DNA of 64,000 nucleotides from Tubiluchus corallicola. Lineage: Eukaryota > Priapulida > Priapulimorpha > Priapulimorphida > Tubiluchidae. A program made the translations under genes and the position numbers. Every line of letters begins with the position of its first letter. Within the stretch, counting starts at the first letter, position 1. The stretch lies in assembly GCA_030141605.1 (NCBI GenBank), contig JAQGDQ010000012.1, positions 372,001-436,000 of the forward strand. The letters are read 5' to 3'. Below, piece after piece: positions 38,501 through 58,995 of the stretch. Under the pieces are notes generated by a model. The model was not told where the DNA came from. It was given only the letters and a program-made list of their open reading frames with translations, and made no database searches.

Positions 38501-41500
38501 TCTGACCTTACTGTTACATGTACAGTCTCAAACAGCATTTTCAAAGCACACACATGAAGCTGAAATTGTTAAACTGGTCAGAACCACAACTCTCATAACA
38601 TCTTGTATAATTAAAGTGCCTACGTCTTCTCTTACTAAAGGCTCACAGTCTACTACAAATATTGAAAACAAAAACAAAGCACTTGACATTATCACCATGT
38701 TTTATACCTGTCTATGGTAGGCACAAACAATGGAAGATCAACATCGTGTGAAAGATAACTCTTTCCTGGTATGCCATCAGCCACTCTTATTTTGAACAAG
38801 ACACCCATTTGGTCGGTCGTTATGCCATTTCGCAAGCCTGGAAGAAGCTTAGTAATCATGGCACTTTGTAGCCTATGGTAGGAGCATTGCCTATCAATGG
38901 CAAACACTACTGGACTGCCGAACCTGGAAGAAAAAGAAGCACTGCATTTTTGAGTAGCTGAGAAAAGGCGAAACAAAACAAGACAAGACAAGGCATAGTT
39001 GCAAAAAACAATAAGATGACTTTACGAATAGTATTAGCTTGTATGTCTATATGCCGACTATATACAATTTATACCCTTAAGATGTGTAAATCCAAAGTGT
39101 TAAATTTTAAGCTGGGTAACTGACAACATCATTAAATACATTCTACACATTAGTGCGTAAGTCACATTAGTGCGTAAGTCTTTGTGAGGGTAGTAAACGC
39201 AACAATAACTCTTAGATGAAAACTTTGATGGTACGTAACTGCTTTAGACAATAATGACCATGACTGTGATGCAATGGATCATGTAAAATTTTAAACGTGT
39301 ACAAAATGAAAGTCAAACAATCTTAAGAATTATGTAATAAGATTATAAATACCAAGTCATCATCATAATTAAAAACTGTCATTACTGATTACTGGCTAGT
39401 GGCTAACACGTACTAAATGCCTGACTAAATAACTATATAACTGTGTATTAAGCAATACACTTTTGCAACAGTCTTAACCATTATGACACGAGTACGATTT
39501 TTTCCCAAAAAACCCAGTTTTCCCAGTTGCACATTAGTTGTGTAACAATAAAAATGAAACTAGAACATGTGAAGACTTACTTTTTACCCTTACTACCAGA
39601 ACCAGAGCGGTTTACGCAGATAAGAAGCATCTTGCGGCTGCTAATAGGTGGAGTTTGTATACAAAAAATGTTATCCGTTTCATGTATGACACTGACAGAT
39701 TGGTAGTCATTGAATGTCCGGTGAAAACCATCATAGTATAATTCCGATAAAATAATCTATAAACAATTAATTTAAATAAAATCAACTACCCTTCTTACAG
39801 CAAATTGAATGCTGACTCGTTTTGCAAGATATATAAACAACAACAGAATGTTAAATTAGTCACTATTCAGTCTCAGCAAACTGTAGCACATCTTGTAAGC
39901 TACTATTCAAATTCTGAATGCCATCAAAAGGCCAACAACAAGAGCAATACTTAGGTATCCTCATATAAACCTTGCATTTCTTATCTTAATGTATTCAACC
40001 ACCCAACTGGTAGTTGGCAAATACTAACCAGATTTGGTGATGTGTAACTGAGAAATTGGTCCAAAACTAAAACCACTAGTGTCTGCATGCTTTCCTTAAA
40101 TAAGGAGGACTGCCCATCTACAATGCAAATTGAGCTGTTTCTCTTTAGCAAAATTCACGAGCACCACTGTCACAGTTGCTTTAAACTTGTATGTAACTAA
40201 AGTGAGACTCGGTAGGTTCTGATCTTAACTTGCGTAGATTTTGATCATTTGCGTGAGGAGAATGCCCAAATGACCACAACCTAATAAAAGTTAAGAGTTA
40301 AGATCAGAAGCTACTGAGTCTCCCTACAATTAGAAAGTTGATGGCCGGTTTCAAATGCCATACTGCATCTGGCTATTACTCTCACTGTACATTAGTAGTT
40401 TGCTCATCAGTAAGTGATGGCTTACTGTATACACATGTATGTGATATTAACTACAACACCTCTGCTGCTTGGAAGATCATCTTTGGGATAAAAAATGTTG
40501 TCCTGCTATAATCACTGCACATTAGTAGTTTGCTCATCAATAAGTGCTGGCTTGCCAAGAATGTATAAAAAATTATACCTGATTAACAGGAATAGCAGTT
40601 TGCAAAGATAACTCTTCTCTCAGCTCTTTGATAGTTGCACTAACATTGATGGTGATACCTGCAGAAAGCAAATAAAACAGCCATCCTTTATCTTAGCTGA
40701 ATTTTGTTGGGAACTGGACATAGACAACTAATATAGTCTCTGTTCTATATTTACAATACACGTACATTTTATGACTTACCTATTCGCACTTGTTTAGGAT
40801 GTGCATCCAGGTAAACAATGGTCACATACACAGGCCTCTGCAGTCTCTGTGGTATTGGAAGCGAGACACATAGAAATGGATCAAAATTATTACTCTTTCT
40901 CAGACAATTAGAACAGCAGAGGGACGAGCGATACTGTGCAAGAAAGAGATCCTGCACAAAACTGCTGTTACAACGTGTATGATTAGCCATTGCTTCCGCT
41001 GCCACAATTTCGTCTGTTCGCCCTAGACTACTCTGAAACATAACATACTCCACAAATTACACAGAGTTAAAAATTATTTTGCAAATACTATAGCAACATA
41101 TACCTTGCAGAAATAAAAAATTAAAAGTATTGTTGGCTGGTGATAGATATTAGACTCAATTCTAAAAAAAATACTGGACAACGGATAGTGAAAACATTAA
41201 ATACAGCTCAGTTATTACTAGAGTGTAGTTTACCCTTGACTATATCTCTACTAGTGCATATAATATTAAATTGCTCTTATAATGCATAATAATAAGCAAT
41301 ACATGCATAACAAAGTCCTAGATAAGTGATGTGAAGTGATTATTGTGGGGGCAGGGGGATCAATTAAGCTTTAACGCCCTTTGAGATAATGAAGCATGCT
41401 CATATCACTCAGTTACTAGTTAGGACCTGCTGGCTTCAGTCTAGGTTTGTAAGTTCCTCACAATAAAATAAAAGTTCCCTTAACAGTAACGATGTAGATC

Positions 41501-44500
41501 CAGCTACCACTAGCAATACTGAAGTTTCCTATTCTAAAATTACCTGACCCAAAATGCAATCATGCTGATATATGTATTAAAAAAGATTCCACGGTTTAAT
41601 TCCACACTGCAGTGCTCAAGAAGTAAGTCACCAATATAGTGCACCTTTACAAACATGTTTTCATATCTGTTATAAAAACCACAAGCATCACTAATACACT
41701 GACCTAGTTTATAGCATATATGCTGCAACTAGTGTTAATATTATAAAATGGAAGATTACAATCTACACAAATAAATATTGAAAGTTGACTTCCTATTGCA
41801 ACTTACACCTGTTCTGCATAAACAATGATATGATAGTTTGCTTGCAGACTTGCCTTTACAAGATTCGTAAGAGTGCAGGAGATTCTCTCGCTTTCATGTG
41901 CCATATTAAAGTACCCTAAACATTTTATTTTTGTTGAACATTTTCTTACTGGTTTTACAAAGAGCCTATTGTTATACTGCTGCTACATGTTAAGAAGGTA
42001 AACAGACATACTGTACCACTTAAAATATCAAACCTACGAATTTCAACACTGAAAGCAGTGCCAGTTATACTATCTATTTATTACGTTATATAATACACTG
42101 ATCAAAAATTAATCTCTGTAATACTACAAATGGCTTCCCAAACTGTAAATTTGCTTATAACACCAATGATGTCACATTGATTCTCAGTTTATTTTATGAT
42201 GATTAAGTCAAATGTCATTTGAATTAAATGTACTCATTATGTAATAAAGAGAAGCTTCCATCTATGCTAAAAAGATTTACCTGATTAATTTGGTCAATTT
42301 GGTCAAAGCACTTGGTCAATTTGTAATAAAGTTAAACTGAATGCACAGATAATTTCGATTGCACCTAAGTATGGCTTACTCTGCACTATTTCTTCATGAA
42401 ATGTGAAAGCATGTTACACAATCACGTTAACGTGTAGCCGTCAATGGCTGTCTGTCTACTGTTTACAGGTAATCACCGACTTATGACTCACAATTAGTTC
42501 TAGCTGATTGATCAAAAGACGATTTTGGATGCAAGTCAGACCAGTACGTTCAGGTGAAATATTGTGTCTATAAGGACACAAAGTACGGCGGCACCTACGG
42601 GTGAATTTATCGAAACAGATAGCGATTTAAAATTAATTGGCTTAGAAAAGAGAAGGAAATATAAGTTATAATTAGTTTTGCATGATTAACTAATTAACTT
42701 GTGGTCAGATCATAAAATTGAGCAGTTGTAAGTTGTATAGGTTGTAAGTCGACAACTACCTTTTCTATAATACAGAATTTAGCGCATGCAATGTTCACTG
42801 TGATTTAAAAAAAATAAAGATTGCAAAAAAGTAAAAAACCTACCCATCTGATTTTTTTAATGTTATCCTAACCAAATATTTTTTGTGTGACTTTAGTACG
42901 ATTTGTCCCAGCAATCAGAAAACTGCGAGCTTCCATTTAAAATATGTATGCCAAAATCATTGCCATTATTAAAACAACCACATGCATGACGCAAGCATAT
43001 TACATTTACCTTATTTGACCGGTACTTCTTTTTTGAAGCTGTGTTTAGATCTTCGTGAATCTTATCCAACAACCAAGTTAGGAATTCCTGAGCATCATGC
43101 TGTTTAGAACCCCGATATTGGGCACCATACTTTCCAATACAAGTTCGAAATTGGGTGGTTAATTCAGGAGCATATTGTCCCGCCCATAAAGACTTCATAA
43201 CCATTGCTAACATATCGGTTATTTCACCACGAGTACCATACTGTCGTGCATTTAATTTGTTGCTTCTCACTACGTCCTTCTTATAAAGATCACAGCAAAA
43301 ATATTCAGCTAAGGCATCTGTATTAGTGAGACACTGGACAATTGAATTAATATAACAAGTATTGCCATGGTTTCTCATACCTGCTAATGTAGTGTTCAAC
43401 CTCTCTGGAGGTAACTTAACTACTAAACGAGTAGGCACATTACACAATTTGTCTGAATGCTGTTCACTTGACACTCTGCTTGCCACTGCTGCTGCATGAG
43501 CCTTAGCAGCATCTCGCTCCATTGCCCATTTTTTGCCCACAGGTGTGATTTTAGCAACTTGCCGAAAGACTCTCATAGCAAAATGACCAAGTGGAAGAAA
43601 AGGATTGAACTTTTTCTTTTTGTCCTCACCCTTGGCATTAGATTGGCCCCTGCTTGTTGGTCGCATGCTCTTGTGACTGAGAGAACGTGGCAGTGTTGAT
43701 GTCGATGAGCCTGGAGTTTGAGTCTGTTCAGTGTAGCTCTGCGACGACAAACGATGAGAAGCAGGAGAACGTGAACGTCTGCGGGAGTCTAAAAAACAAT
43801 TTTAGTTATTCAAAATACCAAATTAAAGAAAATAAAGAGAAGTTGCTGCAGTATTGCAGATGCTTAATAAAAAACTCACATGTAGCTGCATTTAAATCAA
43901 CAAACAATCTCTTTAATAATCAGGCATCAACAGTAAATTTGAATGTGTGGAATTTACAGCAGACAATCTTAAATGAAGTAACATTAAAATTTTAAATTTG
44001 AATTTTGGTAGCTGTTGCAAATGGCATTTAAATACTGTACAATCAAGTGTGATGGACCTACATTTTTTCTTTCTATTAAGCAAAAACTTAATAACTGAGA
44101 CGTTCTTCACTGTTAGGATTTTTTCACTATTTGGTACTAATGAGTAATATGTTTGCACAATAACATTTAGTATGGCAGATATGTTTCTGTTTAGTTTTAG
44201 TGATTTTTTCATTACTATGGTTTACATACAATTACAATATTGCAATTGAGGTAAACTTAAGCTTGTGCTTTAATGACCAGCAGTTACCTCAGGTAAGGAT
44301 CAAATACTATAGCAGTACCCAGTAATGACTGTTTACCTGTAAATACTACTGACATCTACACTTGTTTGGTGATTGCTTTTGAGTAATCACTATTTTCCTC
44401 ATTTCTTGGTAGTTTTAACTACAAAATCTAAAAACAATGGTTTCTATGTTCTTATCATTTTAGTTACTCACGTAAGTTAAATTAAACAATTGAGCTAATC

Positions 44501-45470
44501 TACCTCAAGTACTAGTAGGGGGGCTGTAATGTTACCAAGACTCAGCATGATGTACAAAAATTGCTACTTGAACTAAGAGCCAATGCATCTGCAGAACCAG
44601 ATTTAATTCAGCCAAAGATACTGGTTAAGGCTGCTGATTCACTGGTAAAGCCATTGACAATAATTTTTAGAAAGTTTTTAGCTATTGTTTAGCTAAGTTG
44701 TCTCGCATTAGTCCGATACATAAAAACGAGCCTAAGAATAAACCTGCGAACTATAAGCCAGTTACAGTTACCAGTAATGTTGGCAAACTGCTGGAGAGTA
44801 GAGGCACATCGTCAATATAATACTCGTGTACTTACAATCTAATATTTTTTTAAGTAATGTCAGTATTTGTTTAGCATTGTTGTTGTTATTTAAAAATCTT
44901 ACATATTCACAATCACATTATTTTTTATTAAGTTCATAAAAAACTTTAATGGTATTTAACCTGTTGCAAAAAATATTGTGCATTCTACTGAAAGGACTTG
45001 GCAGTAAACAATGATGCAACTATACATATACATACATACATATATTTATGTGCATGTAATGTATATGCTATACTGCTAGTAGGCAAATGTGTCTGGTGCA
45101 AGCTGTTAGCAACAGTTCGTTTAAGATACTTGCGTACTTGTCTGTAGGTAAGTAGGGAGGCTAACCTCAAAACGGCAACTCTTCCTTTAATCCCATGGCA
45201 ATATTTTTTAATTATGCCTAAAAGAAGCAGTCAGCAATTATCACTAATGTACAGTAATTTTTATTCCAAGTGTTCTCTGCACTCATGGTACACATACTAT
45301 GGTAACACGGGACCAATTAGCAGAATTAGTGGTAACACAATTCTAAAGTTAAACATATAATGATCACATTTAAACATATAAGTATTAGTACCTCTAGTTG
45401 TAGAGCGGTTACGTACTAACTCCGACTCCGACTTTGACCTTTGTGAAAATTCTGGTTGATTTTTATCCAT
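24688..45470 (-). CDS. USP31/USP43-type ubiquitin carboxyl-terminal hydrolase
   Basis: Thirteen coding exons on the - strand join in phase: 45470-45392, 43788-43010, 41032-40780, 40658-40579, 39756-39581, 38923-38708, 37499-37419, 35782-35656, 28790-28668, 27420-27189, 26908-26796, 26192-26081 and 24911-24688. They encode 864 residues. The product is a cysteine protease that removes ubiquitin. The Cys box (GMRNHGNTCYINS) places the nucleophile at C171, the QHDAQEF box follows, zinc-ribbon CxxC pairs lie at 326/329 and 606/609, and the His box GGHYT gives H713 with the partner Asp at about 730. The LAQYRSSL, SNNFDPFLCVSLPIP, ELYYDGF and THVKLYLEW segments match the USP31/USP43 subfamily. Residues 1-100 are Arg/Ser-rich with a lysine patch. 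The C-terminal tail is short (about 110 residues) against several hundred in the vertebrate proteins. The ATG at 45470 is the first in-frame ATG of exon 1. Poly(A) signal candidate: 24279-24284. Confidence 0.95.
31060..31070 (+). promoter_or_regulatory. TATA-like box of the intron-nested gene
   Basis: The sequence TATATAATAAA stands about 30 bp upstream of a plausible start of transcription near 31090-31095. A leader of about 150 bp follows, ending at a strong donor (CTTC|GTAAGTATG, exon end 31246). The position fits a leader exon spliced to the coding exon at 32269. Confidence 0.5.
32276..35417 (+). CDS. Predicted secreted Arg/Tyr/Ser-rich disordered protein, nested in a USP intron
   Basis: Three coding exons join in phase: 32276-32369 (exon begins 32269), 32865-33075 and 34727-35417, giving 331 residues. 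Residues 1-21 form a signal peptide (MWIFVALIANAVTVV, then ITTNQA before a likely cleavage). The mature chain has Gly/Tyr-rich stretches (GYFTTQRYGPIG), a Lys-rich segment, an acidic run (E117-E120), then a very basic block at 132-159 made of RGR, RRG and SRSR units. A Ser/Asn/Gln/Tyr-rich tail follows with repeated GYARP and GYAIP. There are no cysteines after the signal peptide and no second transmembrane segment. GRGKK at 59-63 and several paired basic sites would allow proteolytic processing, so a peptide precursor is possible; a matrix or polyanion-binding protein is equally possible. No family was recognised. It has its own TATA-like box and poly(A) signal. Confidence 0.72.
32518..32580. 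repeat. AAT trinucleotide microsatellite
   Basis: About 20 near-perfect AAT units, interrupted once or twice by an extra A, lie in the second intron of the nested gene (32370-32864). Confidence 0.95.
33640..33820 (+). pseudogene. PHD-finger-like remnant, probably from a LINE ORF1
   Basis: The + strand frame reads SCDSCQNWVNVKCSGI and then, about 20 residues later, FACDYC. This is the CxxC...W...C spacing of the PHD-like finger found in many non-LTR retrotransposon ORF1 proteins. There is no start or splice context, the expected His is not in place, and the frame lies inside an intron of the nested gene (33076-34726). A decayed transposon piece is the simplest reading. Confidence 0.5.
35472..35477 (+). 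terminator. Poly(A) signal of the nested gene
   Basis: AATAAA lies 55 bp after the TAA stop of the nested gene and about 180 bp before the next exon of the host gene on the other strand. The nested transcript would therefore end inside the host intron. Confidence 0.6.
36281..37272. mobile_element. Foldback-type element built of 16-bp inverted subrepeats
   Basis: The left half contains consecutive variants of a 16-bp unit (consensus near TTCACCAGTGGTACAG) at about 36287, 36304, 36320, 36335 and 36351, with further copies near 36430-36480 and 36543-36575. The right half contains the same unit as its reverse complement, densest at about 37195-37272 and ending CTGTACCACTGGTGAG. Longer arms also match: the segment at about 36393-36446 is the inverse of about 37134-37181 (AAGGTAATAACATAT, TTTTGTTAAA, GGCAAACTGAAA). 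A nine-base direct repeat ATCTTTAAT flanks the element (36265-36273 and 37295-37303) and could be a target-site duplication. No transposase frame is present. It sits in a USP intron (35783-37418). Confidence 0.68.
39146..39180. repeat. 17-bp tandem duplication
   Basis: CACATTAGTGCGTAAGT occurs twice in direct succession in an intron of the USP gene. Confidence 0.85.
40204..40322. mobile_element. 119-bp MITE-like hairpin
   Basis: The ends GAGACTCGGTAG and (inverted) GAGACTCAGTAG are continued inward by TTCTGATCTTAACT on both arms and by TCATTTG / CAAATGA around the centre. Nearly the whole element can fold. It lies in a USP intron (39757-40578), carries no coding frame, and resembles a miniature inverted-repeat element. 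No clear target-site duplication was found. Confidence 0.62.
40380..40555. repeat. Direct repeat pair of about 45 bp spaced about 120 bp
   Basis: ACATTAGTAGTTTGCTCATC followed by ARTAAGTGNTGGCTT occurs at about 40390 and again at about 40508 with a few substitutions. It is adjacent to the hairpin element and may be a partial tandem duplication. Confidence 0.7.
44567..44802 (+). mobile_element. Eroded LINE reverse-transcriptase fragment
   Basis: One frame reads DLIQPKILVKAADSLVKPLT, and after an in-frame stop and a shift of frame another reads SPIHKNEPKNKPANYKPVTV then GKLLES. These are the well-known N-terminal reverse-transcriptase segments of non-LTR elements (PxxY+PVxLTS...KLLE). The copy is short, broken and lies in the first intron of the USP gene on the opposite strand. 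Confidence 0.75.
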
Positions 45471-48400
45471 GCTGTTAGTAGCACACGATGCGTACACTGC
45501 GTTTTAACAACTTCTTCACATTAGATTAAAGGAACACTAGACTGTTCCATAAACTCTCGAGTGACACTGACAAAACGATAATCACAGCCATACTCCCATA
45601 GTGGCTTGACCAGGCTTACCGGTTACCATTAAGTCTTGCTATGTTCTGGGTAACGCGGTTATGCACTCGACTTTGGCCTTTGCGATATTTCCAACTGGGT
45701 TTACCGATGTTGCTGACAGTACATAGTTAAAAACTATTTTTTATTTTTCAGTTTTCACAAATAATTATTTATCTTAGACGTAAATTTCCGTAATTTGTCA
45801 AAACAGTAAACAGTCACCGTTACGACTAGTGGCCAATTTCTGAACTAATACTGTAGAATAAATCGTCGATTTATAAAGGAAAACAACCTCATATTACCTA
45901 CTAGACGCTCCTTTTAGCAATTGATTCAACCAAAAAACATCTACTTGAACATACGAGCCCTGTACCGTCAGGTGTACAGGTCAGCTGTGCAAAAAGATTG
46001 TTTTAAAAAGAGCAAAACTTTTATATTTTCAGATTCTTTATTTTAGTCATTTTAAATCAACCTCTGAATATCTGATATACTCTCAAGTGAAATGACCAAA
46101 CTAGACTGAACTGAAATATTTTTTATTATAGCTGCTATATTTAGTAATATTATTGTGCTGTTTGTATACATGGCTTCCGCTCTTCAGTTGCACCATGTAT
46201 GTGTTTTGGCAAAACAAGTCAGTTCTCATAATTAAAGCATTATTAATTTATAAATTAATTTCATTTCATTTAAAATGTTTTAATAACTGCAATTATTATA
46301 ATCATGGCTGCTCGAGGACTATCATTAATTATGTTATTGATGAATGTTTTAATTAGTGGCATATGCTGATTATATATTTTCATTTTTATTCGCATATCAG
46401 AATGCTAAAAAATTACAAGTTAGTATAATGGTAAGAATATAAATAAATAATTAATCACAAGTGTTAGTAGCATAATTTCAATTCATCGTCTGTAAATCCA
46501 GGTATTAACACTTTATTGTTCAGCGTCCAATAAAGTTCACGTGCTATCCAAAAGAGTGAGCATCACATTAATGTACAAAAATGTTATTCTTTTCTAATGT
46601 TGTTAAGCTGCTCTGAGTATTTAAATTTGACAATGCTCTTAAAAGTTTATTATTAGAGTTATCAATAAATTTAGAGAGATTCAATGTGCATTTGACAATT
46701 ATCTTTGTAAGGAATACGTGTCAGCAATGCATGTTGCCATGCAAGAATGAGAATTTTACATATCTGAGTATTACAAATTTAATGAATTTACGTAACTGCA
46801 CATTTATTTCATTATAATATACATGTACAGTTATCGAAAAGTGATAAATATTTAATTATGTTTAGATAATTTTGAATTAATAAAAATTTAACCATTCTTT
46901 ATTTATATTTCATCTTTATGAAAAAAATAAGCGACAAATGTATGTGAGCTAAAAGAATGTGGTACAGAAATATATTTTAACAAAGATTAATAAGGGTAAA
47001 CATTTAATTACACTGGCAACAGACAATGATTATCAATTATATGACAAAGAAATCATACAAGCAACATGTACATTTGTTTATGCATAAAAACTTTGCTGTA
47101 CCAGTCTGACAAAATTTCAAAGAACTATACATGGCTTTACAGCTCAATTAAGGAACAGTCACTAGAAAGAAATTGTTTGGACATTGTTTGAAAGTAATAA
47201 GTGCAATGATTTTTGGACACCATATACATGATTAATATCATTAAGGTTGGCAAAGTAACCATATAGTAGTAAACATCATTATTTCTAAAAATTTAATACA
47301 TTATACACGGACTAAAAATAAATAGATATCAAATGTTATCCCAGCCAACACGCAAAAGCAGACATTAATTAGGTACACAATTATATTTTGTCAATTTCAA
47401 AACAACAAACAATAAATGGAACAAACTAACAAGTTATTCTAAAAATATGGTTTACTCAACAACAAGTTAAATGAATGATTACCATAGTACCTGGCAGCAA
47501 AAAGGAATGTTTAAAATGGATAGAATTATTATTTTGGAAAGAGCATCAGGTAAATGGAAAAAAATTAAAAATTTTTATAATATAATCATATATTCTATAA
47601 TACAGGTAATATGCGGACGGAGGTAAAAGTTAAACAAAGTAAAACAAGCGTGTCAGGTCTTACAAAGAACCAATCAATATCAAGCTCTTATACATATGAA
47701 TTATGGCATGATCATAACCAGGTTCTCGATTTTTGCACTTAAACATGTCACTGTCTACAATTTTGGCTAAAAATTAATATCAGTAACACACTATTTGGGG
47801 ATGAGAAGAAGAAGTGGGTAGACATGTGTATGGTTATGGATATGAAAGTTCAGCAATCCAAAACTGGTTAATTAGTGAATGAATGACTACCTCAAATATT
47901 GCATATGGGCTCTTTCATCTGCCATACATCTCCAACACATATCAGAAAACGGTTAAGACACCGTTATTGTTTCAGTGTTTCAGAGAACTCTGTTTGATGA
48001 TGTTCTAGTTCTGGCCTGTTCACAATAAGTTAACATCAGTATCAGTCTCGGCCACTGGGTGCTTGGTTCTGGCTTGCAGGATAATAAACTCTCTTTAATG
48101 GAATGTTCAGCAGCAAGACTATAAACCTAAACCAAGTAGCTTACACTACATGTAACTGATGATTGCAAAACTGTTGATCTAAATGAACTAGGAACACACT
48201 GAAAAATCTCAAACAAAACTTACATTAAATTTATCAAGGTTCATAACACAAATAAAATAAAAAGAACTAGGAAGATAGGAAATACTTTACAACATAATGT
48301 ACTCTGCAAGTAACATACAAATAAAAAACTTGGTAGATAGCAAATACTATACAAATTAGACGTACTCTGCAAGTGGTTATCTCTTAAGCCAGAAACGGCT

Positions 48401-49499
48401 TTGCACAAAAATTGGAATGCAACGAAAAAGCAACAAGGAATCTATAATATTGACTGAATGTTTAACAACAAGTGATATGAAATGAATATAATATATTTAT
48501 CTAAACTATGCAGTACATATGTTACATAAATTACAAGCATAAACATAACGTTGATACATATAGTGTGTAAATAGACATAAATTTATACAAAGTAATACTA
48601 GTTTTTCTTCACAGCTAGATAAAGAAAAGTTCTTACATGCATGTGAAAAGTTTCTTTCTAATTTCAAAACTATTTTGCATAACTAATAATAGCACTAAAA
48701 ACTGAATAAACCACATAATAAATGCACTAAAAATCCAAAAACAGATGTATAAAGGAATTAGATTGGTAAGAGTATGCAAGAATTTTATTGGTCAACATGA
48801 AATAAAGCTTCTTTTCAGGAAGGTGTTTTTCTAGGATTACTTTTCTATGATGTCTTAATCTCAGTGGCACTATTAAAAACATAGTAGTTGTTTCTGTTTT
48901 CAGACTTTATAAGCTCTGTGTGATGTTTCAGCAACATTCGTTTCACTAATTACAAATTCTTTATCAAACATAATTTGTACATGTAACTATACACTTTAAG
49001 TTATTTTATATCAACATGGTTAAAAAAATTCTATTTTAATCCTTGACCTTCATTGCAAGAAACAGATGTATGATCAAAATGATATTCAGAAAAAAGACCT
49101 TAGAAACAATAAAATAACAGATATCACACATTTACATTACAAGTTAAGTTATAAATGCATGCAAAAAAGTTGAGAACAACACAGTCACAGATCTATATCG
49201 AATTACACAAATGACTAGTTTACTTGCTTAACGTTGGAAATAACTAATAACATGACAAAGGCCTACACCTGGCAAACACTTAACCAAGAATGAATATTTA
49301 CTATACTGTCAATGCTGCATAAACTACTGCCAAAATTTGCACTTACCACTTTTGAGGATTGATCAACAAGCCTGGTAACAGCATGGAAAGCACACTACTA
49401 AGCTGTGTGCTCACTGCATAATATTCTATTCTAATCATGACTAGCACATCTTATTACAATGGTTGCAAACTGCATTATTTGATAGAAGTAACTCATATC
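45471..49499. other. Intergenic region between PP1-type and USP genes
   Basis: The two flanking genes run in the same direction (- strand). This interval must hold the USP promoter and leader (just above 45470) and the 3' untranslated region of the phosphatase gene. A candidate poly(A) signal for the latter is TTTATT (AATAAA on the - strand) at 48784-48789. The DNA is very AT-rich with many stops, and I see no coding exon. Confidence 0.5.
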
Positions 49500-57386
<7,887 letters not shown>

Positions 57387-58980
57387 CTGAGCAAAGAACG
57401 AAAATTCAGCTTCATTACCTATGTTGTTTTACAGTTTTACACAATATAAACAACAATCGCACTCTTTATGTTTGTTGGGATAAGATTTGTTCCATAACTC
57501 CACTATAAACTGCTCCCTTGGGCTAATAAGGGAATGACTTGGTTCACAGGCAAGTTCAGAACACTTTCCTACAACTCTTGTAAAATTTTATCTTTTTACA
57601 AAGCATTTACGAACTTCACACAGTACACGTCCAAGTGCAAAAACTTACAGTAACAAGTTCTCATAACCAACAAGTTTTCAAAAATCCAAAGAAATTATTA
57701 GTTTATTTAAACCCTTACCAATAATAACTCCCTCACTGTAATGAATCAACTCATTGGTGTTGCCTTTACTGTAGGCAAATTCAATGAGCAAAGCTGTGTT
57801 AACACCACCGTCTCACCTACACTAGCTTAAATTACACAGATCAATACACAGGTATAACGAAGATGTAAAGGAAGCGTTAATCATCAAGCAACTAGTTATT
57901 TAAAGATGAACGAACAAACTATGCCTATCATAATTCCATTAATTATGTCAAAAACCAGATAAAATTTAATTAGTATTAATTACAACTTGTAAGACTCAAG
58001 TGTCAATATATTGATATTACATTTAGCAATAAGGCCTACTACTATCAATAGATAGAACTCCAAAACCTTGCACAATGCATGCACAGTCGGTAACACATTA
58101 TTTCGCAAATTTGTATAAAACAATATTTTTCTTTAAGAGGAATACCAAGCAGCATTTAAAGATAAGTTTGCACAGCCCAGGGACTTCTTGGCAGTCCTGA
58201 AACAAGATATGTACGTAATCCCAGCACTTAGCTCAAACATCAGGACTTTTTTATGACATTTAGTGACCTTATTTGTATTGTGAACATTTCCGTGACATTA
58301 ACGAATTCATTTTTATAATTCTGCTTTTGCTAGACGTAAAAAGCTTTGTGTTTTCCCAAGAGAAATATACAACGACTTAGCAGAAAGCGCTTTAGCTGCT
58401 ACTAAAAGCATGCAGCCTTAAAAATTTTTTTATGAAATTTACTATGAAAGTCCTGTTGAAAGCCATTAATGACAGAGCTACTATAGTAGGCTCAGCAATA
58501 AGAGAAAATGACTCGGCAAATGAAACATATACAATGTTTCGCTTTTGCTGTTTATCTGTTCATATTACTAAACTGCCCTTTTTTAATTTCCTTTCCTTGT
58601 TTTGTTCCTTTCGAAAGTTTCGATTCATTAAGTCTCCTGCCATTAGGTCAAAGAAATGAATGTTTGTGCTCTCCTTTGATATCCGTAATTAGAAAAGTTT
58701 AACTGCCTTTATGGGGCTCAAAACAGTTATATCAACACACATTAAAGTTACACGAAAAATTTATTTGATGAGACGTGAATTAAAAAAATGTAACAATGAA
58801 CTAGCTGACAATGTTTCCGACGTAGTCAGAAACTAAAGATTTTGCAAACAATAGTTATAACATTCAGCCTTAAAAATGAAGAGATGACAGCCTTTGTTTG
58901 AAAGTTATTATTTTCACCCTGCTTGAATACATAGGAAGTGCAATTCTCAAAGAAACTTCAGCATTTAACTGTTCAGCCAT
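57387..58980. other. Upstream of the recognised phosphatase exons, no exon identified
   Basis: I searched the - strand here for the missing N-terminal exon of the PP1-type gene. A good donor occurs at 57718 (TTATTG|GTAAGGG), but the only open frame ending there leaves phase 1, whereas phase 0 is needed; the phase-0 frame meets a stop. No other candidate encodes a PP1-like N-terminus. No other gene is evident. Confidence 0.5.
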
Positions 58981-58995
58981 TCACCCTTTGTCAAA

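Noticed and set aside
57718-57800. Candidate N-terminal exon of the phosphatase with donor at 57718
   Set aside because: The phase does not fit the next exon (phase 1 instead of 0) and the phase-0 frame is closed by a stop; the peptide is not PP1-like.
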